Source: Actinokineospora alba (GTDB taxonomy: Bacteria; Actinomycetota; Actinomycetes; Mycobacteriales; Pseudonocardiaceae). From it: 64,000 bases of DNA. The notes beneath the pieces were generated by a model, which worked only from the letters and a program-made list of their open reading frames with translations, was not told where the DNA came from and did not search any database. Made by a program: the position numbers and the translations under genes. This document shows, in pieces, positions 27,929 through 36,616 of this stretch. Every line of letters begins with the position of its first letter. Positions within the stretch are counted from its first letter, which is position 1. The stretch is from contig NZ_SNXU01000001.1 of assembly GCF_004362515.1 (NCBI RefSeq), positions 1,984,001 to 2,048,000 of the forward strand, read 5' to 3'.

Positions 27929-28070
27929 GGGACCTGACCTCCTAGGTAGTTGCCTGACAAGGTCGAACCTATAGCGATCCGGGTCACCCCGACAGTCCTC
28001 CCGAATAAAGGTTCAGACCAATTTTCACCGTGTCGCGAGCCACTTCCGAGTGCCCAGTACTGTCCGGTAG

Positions 28071-28799
28071 GTGACCGATCCCCTGGCTCCACTGCTCGCC
28101 CTTCCCGGTGTCGAGGACGCCGTGCGCTCCGCGCGGGACTCGGTCGCCGAAGTCCACCGGCACCCGACGAACCGCCGAGGCTGGCCCGCGACGGCGGCCG
28201 AGGCGTCCGTGCGCGCCGCCCGCGCGTCGGCCGTCCTCGACGGCGGCGACCCGGCGATCCCCGAGCTGGGCGATGTCAGTGATCCGGTCCTCGCGGGCGC
28301 CCTGCGGGTCGCCGAGGCACTCGGGCCGCTGCTGCCGACGTGGGAACGCGCTCCGCTGCAAGCCCTGGCCAAGCTGCACCTGCTCGCCGCGGCCGACCTG
28401 ACCGACGGCGACTCGCTCGGCAGGCCCAAGTCCGATGCCGCGCCCCGGCTCGACCTGCTCGGGGGGCTCGTCGCGGGCGGGACGAAGGTGCCGGGGCCGG
28501 TTCTCGCCGCCGTCGTGCACGGCGAACTGCTCACCCTCGCGCCCTTCGGCACCGCCGACGGCGTGATCGCCCGCGCCGCGGCCCGGCTGACGTCCATCGG
28601 CACCGGGCTGGACCCGAAGGGTCTCTCGGTCCCGGAGGTGTTCTTCATGCGCCGCGAGGACCGCTACCGCGCGGCCGCCGCGGGCTTCGCCACCGGTGAG
28701 CCGGAAGCGGTGGGCGCGTGGATCATCTTCTGCTGCGAAGCCGTCGAGGCGGGCGCCCGGGAAGCGACGAGCATCGCGGACGCATCACTCGCTGAGTAA
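28071..28799 (+). CDS. Fic-like fold protein without the Fic motif (Rv3662c-like)
   Basis: A 242-residue cytoplasmic protein from GTG 28071. The helical region ASVRAARASAVLDG and the segment HGELLTLAPFGTADGVIAR sit where a Fic domain has its alpha-helices and HPFxxGNGRxxR motif. Here the motif reads roughly LAPFGTADGVIAR, without the catalytic His or Gly-Asn-Gly. The protein would be unable to AMPylate by the usual mechanism. Similar proteins accompany this chromosomal block in mycobacteria. Function unknown; the Fic relation is inferred from pattern only. Confidence 0.6.
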   Translation: MTDPLAPLLALPGVEDAVRSARDSVAEVHRHPTNRRGWPATAAEASVRAARASAVLDGGDPAIPELGDVSDPVLAGALRVAEALGPLLPTWERAPLQALAKLHLLAAADLTDGDSLGRPKSDAAPRLDLLGGLVAGGTKVPGPVLAAVVHGELLTLAPFGTADGVIARAAARLTSIGTGLDPKGLSVPEVFFMRREDRYRAAAAGFATGEPEAVGAWIIFCCEAVEAGAREATSIADASLAE

Positions 28800-28894
28800 C
28801 GTCCCTATCACCATATTGCGCTAAGTCGCTGTGTTTAGACTCGCAATTTGGCCGTTTCGGTAACACGGAGCGCTTTTTTTGCGAGCTCTCAAGC

Positions 28895-31800
28895 ATGGGG
28901 TTCACTCGTCTGGGGCTAATCGTCGCTGCTGGTGTGGTTGTCACGCCGTACGTCTTCTTTCCGGGAGTGGACGGCGGTGGCCACGGTGCCGACGGCGCCG
29001 ACCACCACATCGTCCCGACCGCCGCGTCGATGGTTCCGGTCGCGCCCGCGCTCGCGCGCGACGGCTGGACCGTCAATGCCACGAGCGAGCGGTCGGACGC
29101 GCGCGCGTCCAACGTGCTCGACGGTGATCCGTCGACCATCTGGCACAGCGACGCGGCCGCGCAGCACTCGATCACCATCGACATGCGACGCACCCAGCGC
29201 GTGTCCGGCCTTGCCTACACGCCCCGGCCCGGTGGCGGGAACGGCACGATCGGCCGCTACGAGGTGCGGCTCAGCACCGATGGGGCCACGTGGTCGGACC
29301 CCGTGAGCTTGGGCGTCGCGCTTGACGATCCGACGGTCAAGACCATGAGCTTCGCGGTGGGTGGCGCCCGGTTCGTCCGGCTGACGTCGCTGGCCGAGGC
29401 GGGCGGACGCGGCCCGTGGGCCAGCGCCGCCGAGCTCACCTTGTTCGGCGACCCCGGTGGACCCGTGCCCACGACGCCGCTGGCTAGGGGCGACCGCACC
29501 ACGACCGTCACCGACAAGGCGATCACCGTCGACCTGAAGGCGCCGATGGTGATCACCGGGCTGACCTACCGCCACCCGGGCGCGCGCGTCGGCGAATACC
29601 GGGTCGCGGTGTCCACCGACGGGAAGACCTTCAGCCCGGCCGTGGCCTCCGGCGTGTGGGAAGACGGCGACAAAGTCAAGGACGCGGCTTTCGCCGGCCA
29701 GGTCACCGGCCGTTTCGTGCGACTGACCTCGGTCACCGGATCTGTGTCGGAGAAGGCTGAGATCGACTTGGCCGGCCCGGTCCCGGGCGGCGCCGCGCCG
29801 CTGAGCCGATACGGCTGGAGCGCCACCGCGTCCGATGAGGACAGCGCGAACCCCGCGGCCAACATCGTCGACGGACGTCAGGACACGGTGTGGCGAGGAC
29901 GGCGAGGTCAGCACAGTTCCCAGCTCTCGTCGTTCACCGTCGACCTCAAGCGCGAACAGCCGGTGTCCTCGATCGTGCTCGCTCCCCGCAACCCTGGTCG
30001 CGTCGCGAACTACTCGGTCGCGGTCAGCACCGATGGCACGACCTTCGGCACGCCCGTCGCGACAGGCACCTGGTCTGACGATGGGCTGGTGAAGACGGCG
30101 GTACTCAAGGGTGCGCCGAACACTCGCTTCGTCCGGGTGACCTCGACCGCGGAAGCCGTGGAGGGCGCGGAGTTCTACGCCTACGCGGCGATCGACCCGG
30201 CGAGCACCGCCGCGCTGGACCGCACCGGGTGGAGCGCCTCGGCCTCCGACGAGGAGACCGATCCGAGGTACGACGGCCGGGCCGCCCTCGCCATCGACGG
30301 CACGGACACCACGATGTGGCACTCGAAGTGGACGGGCGTGCCCGCGCCGCTGCCGCACTGGATCACCCTCGACATGAAGGCCGCCAAGACGGTCGCGGGC
30401 ATCCGCGTGCAGCCGCGCGGAGACGGTATGTCCGGCTGGAACGGCCGAATCGGGCAGTACCAACTCCGGGTGAGCAACGACGGCGTCAACTTCGGCGACC
30501 CGGTCGCCGCGGGCACGTGGCCCGACACCTCCTCACCCCAGACCGCGCTGCTCACCTCGTCGGTGTCGGCTCGCTATGTGCGACTGACCGCGCTCACCGA
30601 AGCGGGCAACCGTGGGCCGTGGACGACGATCCCGGAGATCAACGTCCTGACTCCGGCGCCGCCACCGGACAAGAGCAAGACAGGTTCCTGGTCCGCGGTG
30701 AACGGGTACCCGCTGATCCCCGTCGCCACCGCCGTGCTGCCCAACAACAAGTTGTTGATGTGGTCGGCGTACCTGCCCGACAACTTCGGCGGGACGAACG
30801 GCTACACGCAGACCGCGATTCTCGATCTGACCACGGGGAACATCACCAACCGCCGGGTCTCGAACACCGAACACGACATGTTCTGCCCCGGCACCTCGGT
30901 GCTGTTCGACGGTCGTGTCCTGGTGAGCGGCGGCAGCGACGACAACAACGCCAGCATCTACAACCCTTTCACTGACACGTGGTCCCGGGCCGGAACGTTG
31001 AACGTCCGCCGCGGATACCAGGGCCAGACGACGTTGTCGAATGGCGAGGCGTTCATCGTCGGCGGCTCGTGGAGTGGTGGTGAGGGCGGCAAGACCGCGG
31101 AGGTCTACTCGCCCGGTCGCAACGCATGGCGCCTGCTCAGCGGAGTGCCTGCCGAACCGCTCATGACGGCCGACGTGCGGGGTGTGTACCGCGCCGACAA
31201 CCACGGCTGGTTCTTCGCCGTCAGCGGCGGCCGGGTGTTCCACGCGGGACCGAGTAGCCGCATGCACTGGATCAGCACCACGGGGAACGGGTCGATCACC
31301 GACGCCGGGCTGCGGGGTGACAGCCCGGATGCGATGAACGGCAACGCGGTCATGTACGACATCGGGAAGATCCTGACCGTCGGCGGTTCACGGCAGTACT
31401 CCGAAGGCGATGCCATCAACCGCGCGTACTCGATCGACATCAGTTCGGGCACGAACGCCACGGTGACCCGGGTCGGTGACCTGGCGATCCCGCGCACGTT
31501 CGCGAACAGCGTCGTCCTGCCGGACGGCAAGGTGGCCGTCGTCGGCGGCATGACCTACGGCGTCGGGTTCAGCGACCAGACCGCCACGTACATCCCCGAA
31601 CTCTGGGACCCGGCCACCGGCCAGTTCACCAAGCTCGCCCCCATGGCGGTGCCGCGCACCTATCACAGCGTGGCCAACCTGCTGCCGGACGGAAGGGTGT
31701 TCAGCGGCGGCGGCGGCCTCTGCGGGAACTGCGCGGTCAACCACCAGGACGGCCAGATCCTCACCCCGCCGTACCTGCTGAACGCGGACGGCTCACCGAA

Positions 31801-32131
31801 GCCGCGTCCGACGATCGTCGCCGCGCCCGGCGGAGCCACCCTCGGCGGCAAGTTCACCATCGCGACGGACAAGCCCGTGACGGCGTTCTCGCTGATGCGG
31901 CTGAGCTCGATCACCCACTCGGTGGACAACGACCAGCGGCGCATCCCGCTCACGCCGGTCGCGCTGGCGGGCAACTCCTACCAGGTGTCCGTGCCCGCCG
32001 ATCCCGGCGTCGCGCTGCCTGGGTACTACATGCTGTTCGCGATGGACGCGAACGGTGTGCCCAGCGTGGCCAAGATGGTCAAGATCAGCGAGCCGTTCGT
32101 GGCCCGGATGGGTTCGCGCGGTCCCGGATGA
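28895..32131 (+). CDS. Secreted galactose-oxidase-like copper radical oxidase with discoidin domains
   Basis: A 1078-residue exported protein. A hydrophobic N-terminus (about 6-24) is followed by four F5/8 type C (discoidin-like) units at about 50-186, 190-293 (shortened), 300-432 and 438-586, probably carbohydrate-binding. A seven-bladed kelch oxidase (about 600-965) and a C-terminal DUF1929 domain (about 970-1075) follow. Copper-radical residues are all present: C664 (DMFCPGTS) and Y708 (RRGYQG) for the thioether cofactor, stacking W726 (GGSWSGG), Y923-H924 (RTYHS) and H1008. It should oxidise a primary alcohol of a sugar to aldehyde with H2O2 release. Retention of the stacking Trp in this position is as in fungal galactose oxidase. 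Confidence 0.92.
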   Translation: MGFTRLGLIVAAGVVVTPYVFFPGVDGGGHGADGADHHIVPTAASMVPVAPALARDGWTVNATSERSDARASNVLDGDPSTIWHSDAAAQHSITIDMRRTQRVSGLAYTPRPGGGNGTIGRYEVRLSTDGATWSDPVSLGVALDDPTVKTMSFAVGGARFVRLTSLAEAGGRGPWASAAELTLFGDPGGPVPTTPLARGDRTTTVTDKAITVDLKAPMVITGLTYRHPGARVGEYRVAVSTDGKTFSPAVASGVWEDGDKVKDAAFAGQVTGRFVRLTSVTGSVSEKAEIDLAGPVPGGAAPLSRYGWSATASDEDSANPAANIVDGRQDTVWRGRRGQHSSQLSSFTVDLKREQPVSSIVLAPRNPGRVANYSVAVSTDGTTFGTPVATGTWSDDGLVKTAVLKGAPNTRFVRVTSTAEAVEGAEFYAYAAIDPASTAALDRTGWSASASDEETDPRYDGRAALAIDGTDTTMWHSKWTGVPAPLPHWITLDMKAAKTVAGIRVQPRGDGMSGWNGRIGQYQLRVSNDGVNFGDPVAAGTWPDTSSPQTALLTSSVSARYVRLTALTEAGNRGPWTTIPEINVLTPAPPPDKSKTGSWSAVNGYPLIPVATAVLPNNKLLMWSAYLPDNFGGTNGYTQTAILDLTTGNITNRRVSNTEHDMFCPGTSVLFDGRVLVSGGSDDNNASIYNPFTDTWSRAGTLNVRRGYQGQTTLSNGEAFIVGGSWSGGEGGKTAEVYSPGRNAWRLLSGVPAEPLMTADVRGVYRADNHGWFFAVSGGRVFHAGPSSRMHWISTTGNGSITDAGLRGDSPDAMNGNAVMYDIGKILTVGGSRQYSEGDAINRAYSIDISSGTNATVTRVGDLAIPRTFANSVVLPDGKVAVVGGMTYGVGFSDQTATYIPELWDPATGQFTKLAPMAVPRTYHSVANLLPDGRVFSGGGGLCGNCAVNHQDGQILTPPYLLNADGSPKPRPTIVAAPGGATLGGKFTIATDKPVTAFSLMRLSSITHSVDNDQRRIPLTPVALAGNSYQVSVPADPGVALPGYYMLFAMDANGVPSVAKMVKISEPFVARMGSRGPG

Positions 32132-32150
32132 GCTTCCGCAGGCGCGGGCA

Positions 32151-32179
32151 GGCTGCCGTCGTTATCGTTGGCGGCAGCC
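32151..32179 (+). terminator. Hairpin after the oxidase gene
   Basis: GGCTGCCG and CGGCAGCC form an 8-bp stem with a 13-nt loop 19 bp after the oxidase stop and 28 bp before the DUF937 start. It may be a weak terminator or attenuator. Confidence 0.4.
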
Positions 32180-32207
32180 GAGCCCGGCGCCTGAGGAGGA
32201 TCCACCC

Positions 32208-32774
32208 GTGAGCGCGATTGACGACATCCTTGGCCAGATCCCGCTGTCCCAGCTCGCCGCCCAACTGGGCGTCGACGAGGGCACCGCGGAGCAGGCGACC
32301 CGTGCCGCGCTGCCCGCGCTGCTGGGCGGAATGCAGGCCAACGCCCAAGACCCGGCAGGCGAGCAGTCGTTGCTGAAAGCACTGGGGCAGCACGACCCCA
32401 GCCTCGTCGAGGGCGGCGTCGACCTGAACCAGGTGGACACCGCGGACGGGTCGAAGATCGTGAACAACGTCTTCGGCGCGCAGCAGTCCGAGGTCGTCAA
32501 CACCCTGGGCGGGCTGCCCGGCATCGACGGCAAGGCGCTCATCGCCAAGCTGCTGCCGCTGCTCGCCCCGATCGTGATGTCCTACCTGGCCAAGAAGCTC
32601 GGCGGCAAGCTCGGCGCGCCCGTGCCGGACCAGTCCCAGCAGCCTCAGCAGCAGAGCGGCGGCGCCCTCGGGGATCTCCTCGGCGGCCTGCTCGGCGGCG
32701 GCTCCTCCGGTGGCGGCGGGCTTGGCAACCTGGGCGACCTGCTCGGTGGACTCCTGGGCTCCGGTCGCAAGTAG
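32208..32774 (+). CDS. DUF937 (YidB-like) protein
   Basis: A 188-residue protein from GTG 32208 with GAGGAGG 6-9 nt upstream. The N-terminal 130 residues fit DUF937: IPLSQLAAQLGVDEGTAEQA and a helical run ending LLAPIVMSYLAKKLGGKL. A low-complexity tail follows, with Gln/Pro and then repeated GDLLGGLLGGG. The role of this family is unknown. The gene ends just before a strong bidirectional terminator. Confidence 0.85.
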   Translation: MSAIDDILGQIPLSQLAAQLGVDEGTAEQATRAALPALLGGMQANAQDPAGEQSLLKALGQHDPSLVEGGVDLNQVDTADGSKIVNNVFGAQQSEVVNTLGGLPGIDGKALIAKLLPLLAPIVMSYLAKKLGGKLGAPVPDQSQQPQQQSGGALGDLLGGLLGGGSSGGGGLGNLGDLLGGLLGSGRK

Positions 32775-32781
32775 ACACCGC

Positions 32782-32813
32782 ACCGTGGCGCACCCCGCGG
32801 GGTGCGCCACGGT
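32782..32813. terminator. Bidirectional terminator between DUF937 and murQ
   Basis: A perfect 15-bp stem (ACCGTGGCGCACCCC) with a 2-nt gap (GC) lies between two convergent genes: 8 bp after the DUF937 stop and 3 bp from the murQ stop. Confidence 0.88.
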
Positions 32814-32815
32814 TT

Positions 32816-33742
32816 CTAGATGACGTGCGCGTCGAGCAAGCCCAACGCCTGCCGGACGTGGCCGCTGGTCTCGGTGAGCGCCTGGCGGGCGCTGGGAGTG
32901 TCCACACCGGACAGCAGGTGCACGAGCGCGACTTTGAGGTCGCCATGGGACTCGGTCAGCGCCGCGGAGCACTCGGCCATGCCCAGACCGGTCGCCTCGC
33001 GCAGGATCCGCAGCGTGCGCCCACGCAGCTTGGCGTTGTTGGCGCGCATGCTGACCATGAGATTCGAGTACGTGCGACCCAGCTTGACCATGACCGCTGT
33101 GGAGAACGCGGTCAGCACGAGCTTCTGCGCCGTGCCCGCCTTCATCCGCGTCGAACCCGAGATCGCCTCGGGCCCGGTGTCGACCACGATCACCAGGTCG
33201 ATCTGCGAAGTCCGTGCGGCGTTGGGATTGTTCGACACCAGTGCCGTCGTCGCGCCGATGCCGTGCGCGGTCTCGAGGGCGCTGATCACGTACGGGGTGC
33301 GGCCGGAGGCGGTCAGGCCCAGGACGAAATCACCGGGCCGGACGTCGCGGTTCATCTCCTCGGCGGCGGCCAGGTCGTCGTCCTCGGCGGCCTCGGCTGA
33401 CCGGTGGACAGCCCCCGGGCCGCCCGCGTGGTGGACCTGGAACCAGTCCGGCGGGGTGTTGTAGGTCGGGGCGAGTTCGGCGGCGTCGAGGGTCGCGATG
33501 CGGCCGGAGGTGCCCGCGCCGACGTAGTGCACACGCTTGCCCGCGCGCAGAGCCTCCGTCGCCAGGTCGACCGCCTGCGCCAAGAGCGGCAGCGCGGCGG
33601 CCACGGCGTCCGGGACCGCGCGGTCCTCGGAGTTGATCGTCCGCAGGATGTCGACCGTCGACATCTGATCGATGTCGGCGGTGCGCGGGTTCCTCCGCTC
33701 CGTGGGGGAGTCGACATGCACGGTTTGCCGAGGCACCGTCAT
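32816..33742 (-). CDS. murQ: N-acetylmuramic acid 6-phosphate etherase
   Basis: A 308-residue SIS-fold enzyme that removes D-lactate from MurNAc-6-phosphate, giving GlcNAc-6-phosphate. Signatures: ERRNPRTADIDQMSTVDIL at the N-terminus, HYVGAGTSGRIATLDAAE with the catalytic Glu, and EAISGSTRMKAGTAQK. It starts at ATG 33742, 46 bp after the regulator gene murR on the same strand. Together with NagZ, NamZ and the AmiE-like hydrolase it completes intracellular MurNAc use, if MurNAc-6-P is formed. Confidence 0.95.
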   Translation of the reverse strand: MTVPRQTVHVDSPTERRNPRTADIDQMSTVDILRTINSEDRAVPDAVAAALPLLAQAVDLATEALRAGKRVHYVGAGTSGRIATLDAAELAPTYNTPPDWFQVHHAGGPGAVHRSAEAAEDDDLAAAEEMNRDVRPGDFVLGLTASGRTPYVISALETAHGIGATTALVSNNPNAARTSQIDLVIVVDTGPEAISGSTRMKAGTAQKLVLTAFSTAVMVKLGRTYSNLMVSMRANNAKLRGRTLRILREATGLGMAECSAALTESHGDLKVALVHLLSGVDTPSARQALTETSGHVRQALGLLDAHVI

Positions 33743-33788
33743 CTCACGCAATCCCTTCCGCGAAGCGGCCAGACCCGCGCACCACTGA

Positions 33789-34721
33789 TCACTTCCCGGT
33801 GTCTCGCGGCTTGCGCCGTCCGTCGTGCCGGGTCTCGAGCCGGTGCGGTCCGACCGCGTCCCGGGTCGAGTCGAGCGCCTTGATCGTCTCGTCCAGGTGC
33901 CGCTGCGCGACACCGATGAACAGGCAGTCGACCACCGTGAGCTGCGCGATCCGGCTGGCCGTCGCGCCCGAGCGGAAGGTGGTCTCCCGCGCGGCGGTGG
34001 TCAGCACCAGGTCGGCCACCTCGGCGATCGGCGAGGTCGGGTAGTTCGTCAGCGCCACCGTGGTCGCCCCGTGCTCACGGGCGACCCGCAGGGCCTCGAC
34101 GGTGTCGGCGGTGGCACCGGTGTGCGAGATGGCCACCGCGACGTCGCCGGGCTTGAGCACGGCGGCCGAGGTCAACATGATGTGCGTGTCGTTCCACGCG
34201 AAGCTGACCCGCCCGATCCGATGCAGCTTCTGCTGCAGGTCGAGCGCCACGAACGCGCTGGCCCCGACGCCGTAGACGTCGACCCTCCCCGCGTTCGCGA
34301 CGGCGCTGACGACCTTGGCCAGCACGTCGATGTCGAGTTGGTCCGCGGTTTCCTCGACGGCCCGGGAGTCGGCGAAGGTGACCTTCCCGACGACGGTCTT
34401 GAGGTCGTCGTCGGGGTTGATGTCACCGCCGAGATCCCGGTCGGCGTGCGCCTCGGACCGGGCGGTGTCGGCGGCAAGCGCGATGCGCAGCTCGGGGTAG
34501 CCCCCGACGCCGATCGCCTTGCAGAACCTGGTCACGGTCGTCTCGCTGGTGCCCGCGGCCTCGGCGACCTCCGTGATGCTGCGGCGGGCGACGGTGTGCG
34601 GGCTCTCAAGCACGACCTTGGCCACCCGTTGCTCAGCTCGGGCCAGGCCCGGCAGAAGCGAACGAATGCGGACCAAGGGACTTGACTCGCTGTGTTCTGC
34701 TGTCATTTGACTCGCACTCAC
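33789..34721 (-). CDS. murR: MurR/RpiR family regulator
   Basis: A 310-residue regulator with an N-terminal RpiR helix-turn-helix (SITEVAEAAGTSETTVTRFC, about 48-67) and a C-terminal SIS sugar-phosphate domain (YGVGASAFVALDLQQKLHR; ISHTGATADTVEA). MurR proteins sense MurNAc-6-phosphate, and the location directly before murQ supports that ligand. ATG 34721 is used; ATG 34706 is possible. Upstream, TTAGTAAGTTTCC (minus strand, just before the start) may be an operator. Confidence 0.9.
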   Translation of the reverse strand: MSASQMTAEHSESSPLVRIRSLLPGLARAEQRVAKVVLESPHTVARRSITEVAEAAGTSETTVTRFCKAIGVGGYPELRIALAADTARSEAHADRDLGGDINPDDDLKTVVGKVTFADSRAVEETADQLDIDVLAKVVSAVANAGRVDVYGVGASAFVALDLQQKLHRIGRVSFAWNDTHIMLTSAAVLKPGDVAVAISHTGATADTVEALRVAREHGATTVALTNYPTSPIAEVADLVLTTAARETTFRSGATASRIAQLTVVDCLFIGVAQRHLDETIKALDSTRDAVGPHRLETRHDGRRKPRDTGK

Positions 34722-34872
34722 GTGGGAAACTTACTAACAGTGATGGGGTAGGACAAGGTGGTGCGTCACCTTTGTCGGCAACGCTACCCAAACGTGTCAG
34801 TTTCAGCTGTGGGCCTGGGTGGGGCTTGTTCACGGAATCGCTGGTCGGCTGCGGATTGTTAGCGTCAAACGG

Positions 34873-36606
34873 TCAACAAGTTTGGAGCCGCCACCCATCC
34901 GGCGCTATCAGGTGGGGTTCTTTCTCACCGTTAAGCAGCGATCGATCACCATCGGTGACCAAAATTCGATCGACGTAGAAACCCCGGCCCAGGTACCTGC
35001 CATCGGTGATCGCCCGCCAGCGGACGGTGAACGGACCCGTCGCGGGCACGTCGGCGTTGATCGTCCACCAACTCCGGTGGCCCGCACCGGCCAAAACGCC
35101 CACTTCGCCAGGCGGTGCGCCCCTACCCGCCGCCCGCATGGGCAGCGAGTGCCACGTCTGGCCGTCGGCGCTCCACTCCAGCTGGAGCGTGTCACTCGAT
35201 TCGGTATCCACGAACGTGTCGAACGTGACTCGCGCCCGCCCGGTCCCGGGGAGTCGGGCCGAGGTCAGGGTCGACGTCGTGGCGTCGGTCCAGCCGGTGA
35301 ACCAGGCGTCGGGTCCGTGCCTGGGCCGCACCGCCATCGACCGGGCCAGCCCGCTCGCGAGCCGCTCCCGGGCGACGTTGATCGACCCCCACGCCCGCGA
35401 CGGGTGGACGCGGTTGGTCAGGAGGATGGTGAAAGACCGCGAAGCCGGGTCGATCACCAGCGAAGTGCCGGTGAACCCCGTGTGCCCGGCGGTCCGCGGG
35501 CCGGCCAGCGCGCCCATGTACCAGCGCTGGTTCAGCTCGAAGCCCAGGCCATGGTCGTTGCCGGGGAACTGCGGCGTGTGGTTGGCCAGCATGTCGCGGA
35601 CCGTCTCGGCGCGCAGGATCCGCCTGCCCGCGTAGGCGCCGCCGTTGAGGATGGCCTGGGCGAGGACAGCCAGGTCGTCGGCGGTGGAGAACACGCCCGC
35701 GTGGCCGGCGACCCCACCCAGCGACCACGCGTTCTCGTCGTGCACCTCGCCGCGGACCATCCCGCGCGGGGGCGAGGACTGGAACTCCGTCGTGGCGACG
35801 CGGTGCAGCTTCGCGGCAGGCGGGTTGTAGCCGGTGTCGCGCAGCCCCAGCGGTTCGGTGATCCGCTCGGCGACCAGGGCGTCGAGGGACTTGCCGGACC
35901 TCGCCTCGACGAGGACGCCGAGGGTGATCAGGTTGAGGTCGGAGTACACGTACCTCGACCCGGGCGGGTATTTCGGCGCCCGGTCGAGCACCGCGGCGAT
36001 CCTGGTCGGCTTGTCCGGCCAGTCGCGCCACAGCGGGATGAACGGCTCCAGGCCCGAGGCGTGGGTGAGCAGTTGCTTGACGGTGATCGACTTCTTTCCG
36101 TTGGACCCGAACGCGGGCAGGTAGGCCGCCACCGGCGCGTGGATGTCGACCGACCCGTCCTCGACCAGGCACAAGACGGCAAGGGAGGTGAACAGCTTGC
36201 TCACCGACGCCACGTCGAAGATCGTGTCCGACCGCATCGGCACCTGCCGCTCGGCGGGCAGCTCCGTGCCCGCGGCGTCGGCATAGCGCACCGCCTGGCC
36301 CGCCTCGGAGCGCGACACGATCACCCCGTTGTGCGCGGACAACGTGACCGCGCCCGCGAACAGGGGCCTGGTCGGGTTCGGCCGCGTCCAGGCCTCGATG
36401 GCCCGCTCGGCCTCGGCAACGGGGGCCGGGTCGAGGCCGACGGACGCTGCGGAACCGGCCCGCAGCACGGTGTTCGCCGGAGCGAACCCCTGCCACGGCC
36501 GGTCGAACCGGCCTGCCGCGCTCTCCGCCATCGCCTCCGAACCGCCTGCCATGAGCACTACCGCCATCACCGCGGCCGCCAACCGTGCCATCGCGCTCCA
36601 TTTCAC
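34873..36606 (-). CDS. Secreted beta-lactamase-fold serine hydrolase, AmiE-like (muropeptide amidase)
   Basis: A 577-residue exported protein: signal peptide (about 6-28), then a penicillin-recognising serine-hydrolase domain (about 75-420) with S134-V-S-K137, Y220-S-D222 and GHTGFTG. A beta-rich C-terminal domain of about 150 residues (from about 425) is a likely binding module. In the Bacillus mur operon the same place is held by AmiE, which removes peptides from MurNAc; that role fits here. D-Ala carboxypeptidase activity is the alternative. It begins 10 bp after the namZ stop in the same transcript. Confidence 0.82.
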   Translation of the reverse strand: MKWSAMARLAAAVMAVVLMAGGSEAMAESAAGRFDRPWQGFAPANTVLRAGSAASVGLDPAPVAEAERAIEAWTRPNPTRPLFAGAVTLSAHNGVIVSRSEAGQAVRYADAAGTELPAERQVPMRSDTIFDVASVSKLFTSLAVLCLVEDGSVDIHAPVAAYLPAFGSNGKKSITVKQLLTHASGLEPFIPLWRDWPDKPTRIAAVLDRAPKYPPGSRYVYSDLNLITLGVLVEARSGKSLDALVAERITEPLGLRDTGYNPPAAKLHRVATTEFQSSPPRGMVRGEVHDENAWSLGGVAGHAGVFSTADDLAVLAQAILNGGAYAGRRILRAETVRDMLANHTPQFPGNDHGLGFELNQRWYMGALAGPRTAGHTGFTGTSLVIDPASRSFTILLTNRVHPSRAWGSINVARERLASGLARSMAVRPRHGPDAWFTGWTDATTSTLTSARLPGTGRARVTFDTFVDTESSDTLQLEWSADGQTWHSLPMRAAGRGAPPGEVGVLAGAGHRSWWTINADVPATGPFTVRWRAITDGRYLGRGFYVDRILVTDGDRSLLNGEKEPHLIAPDGWRLQTC

Positions 36607-36616
36607 CGACAGAGGT

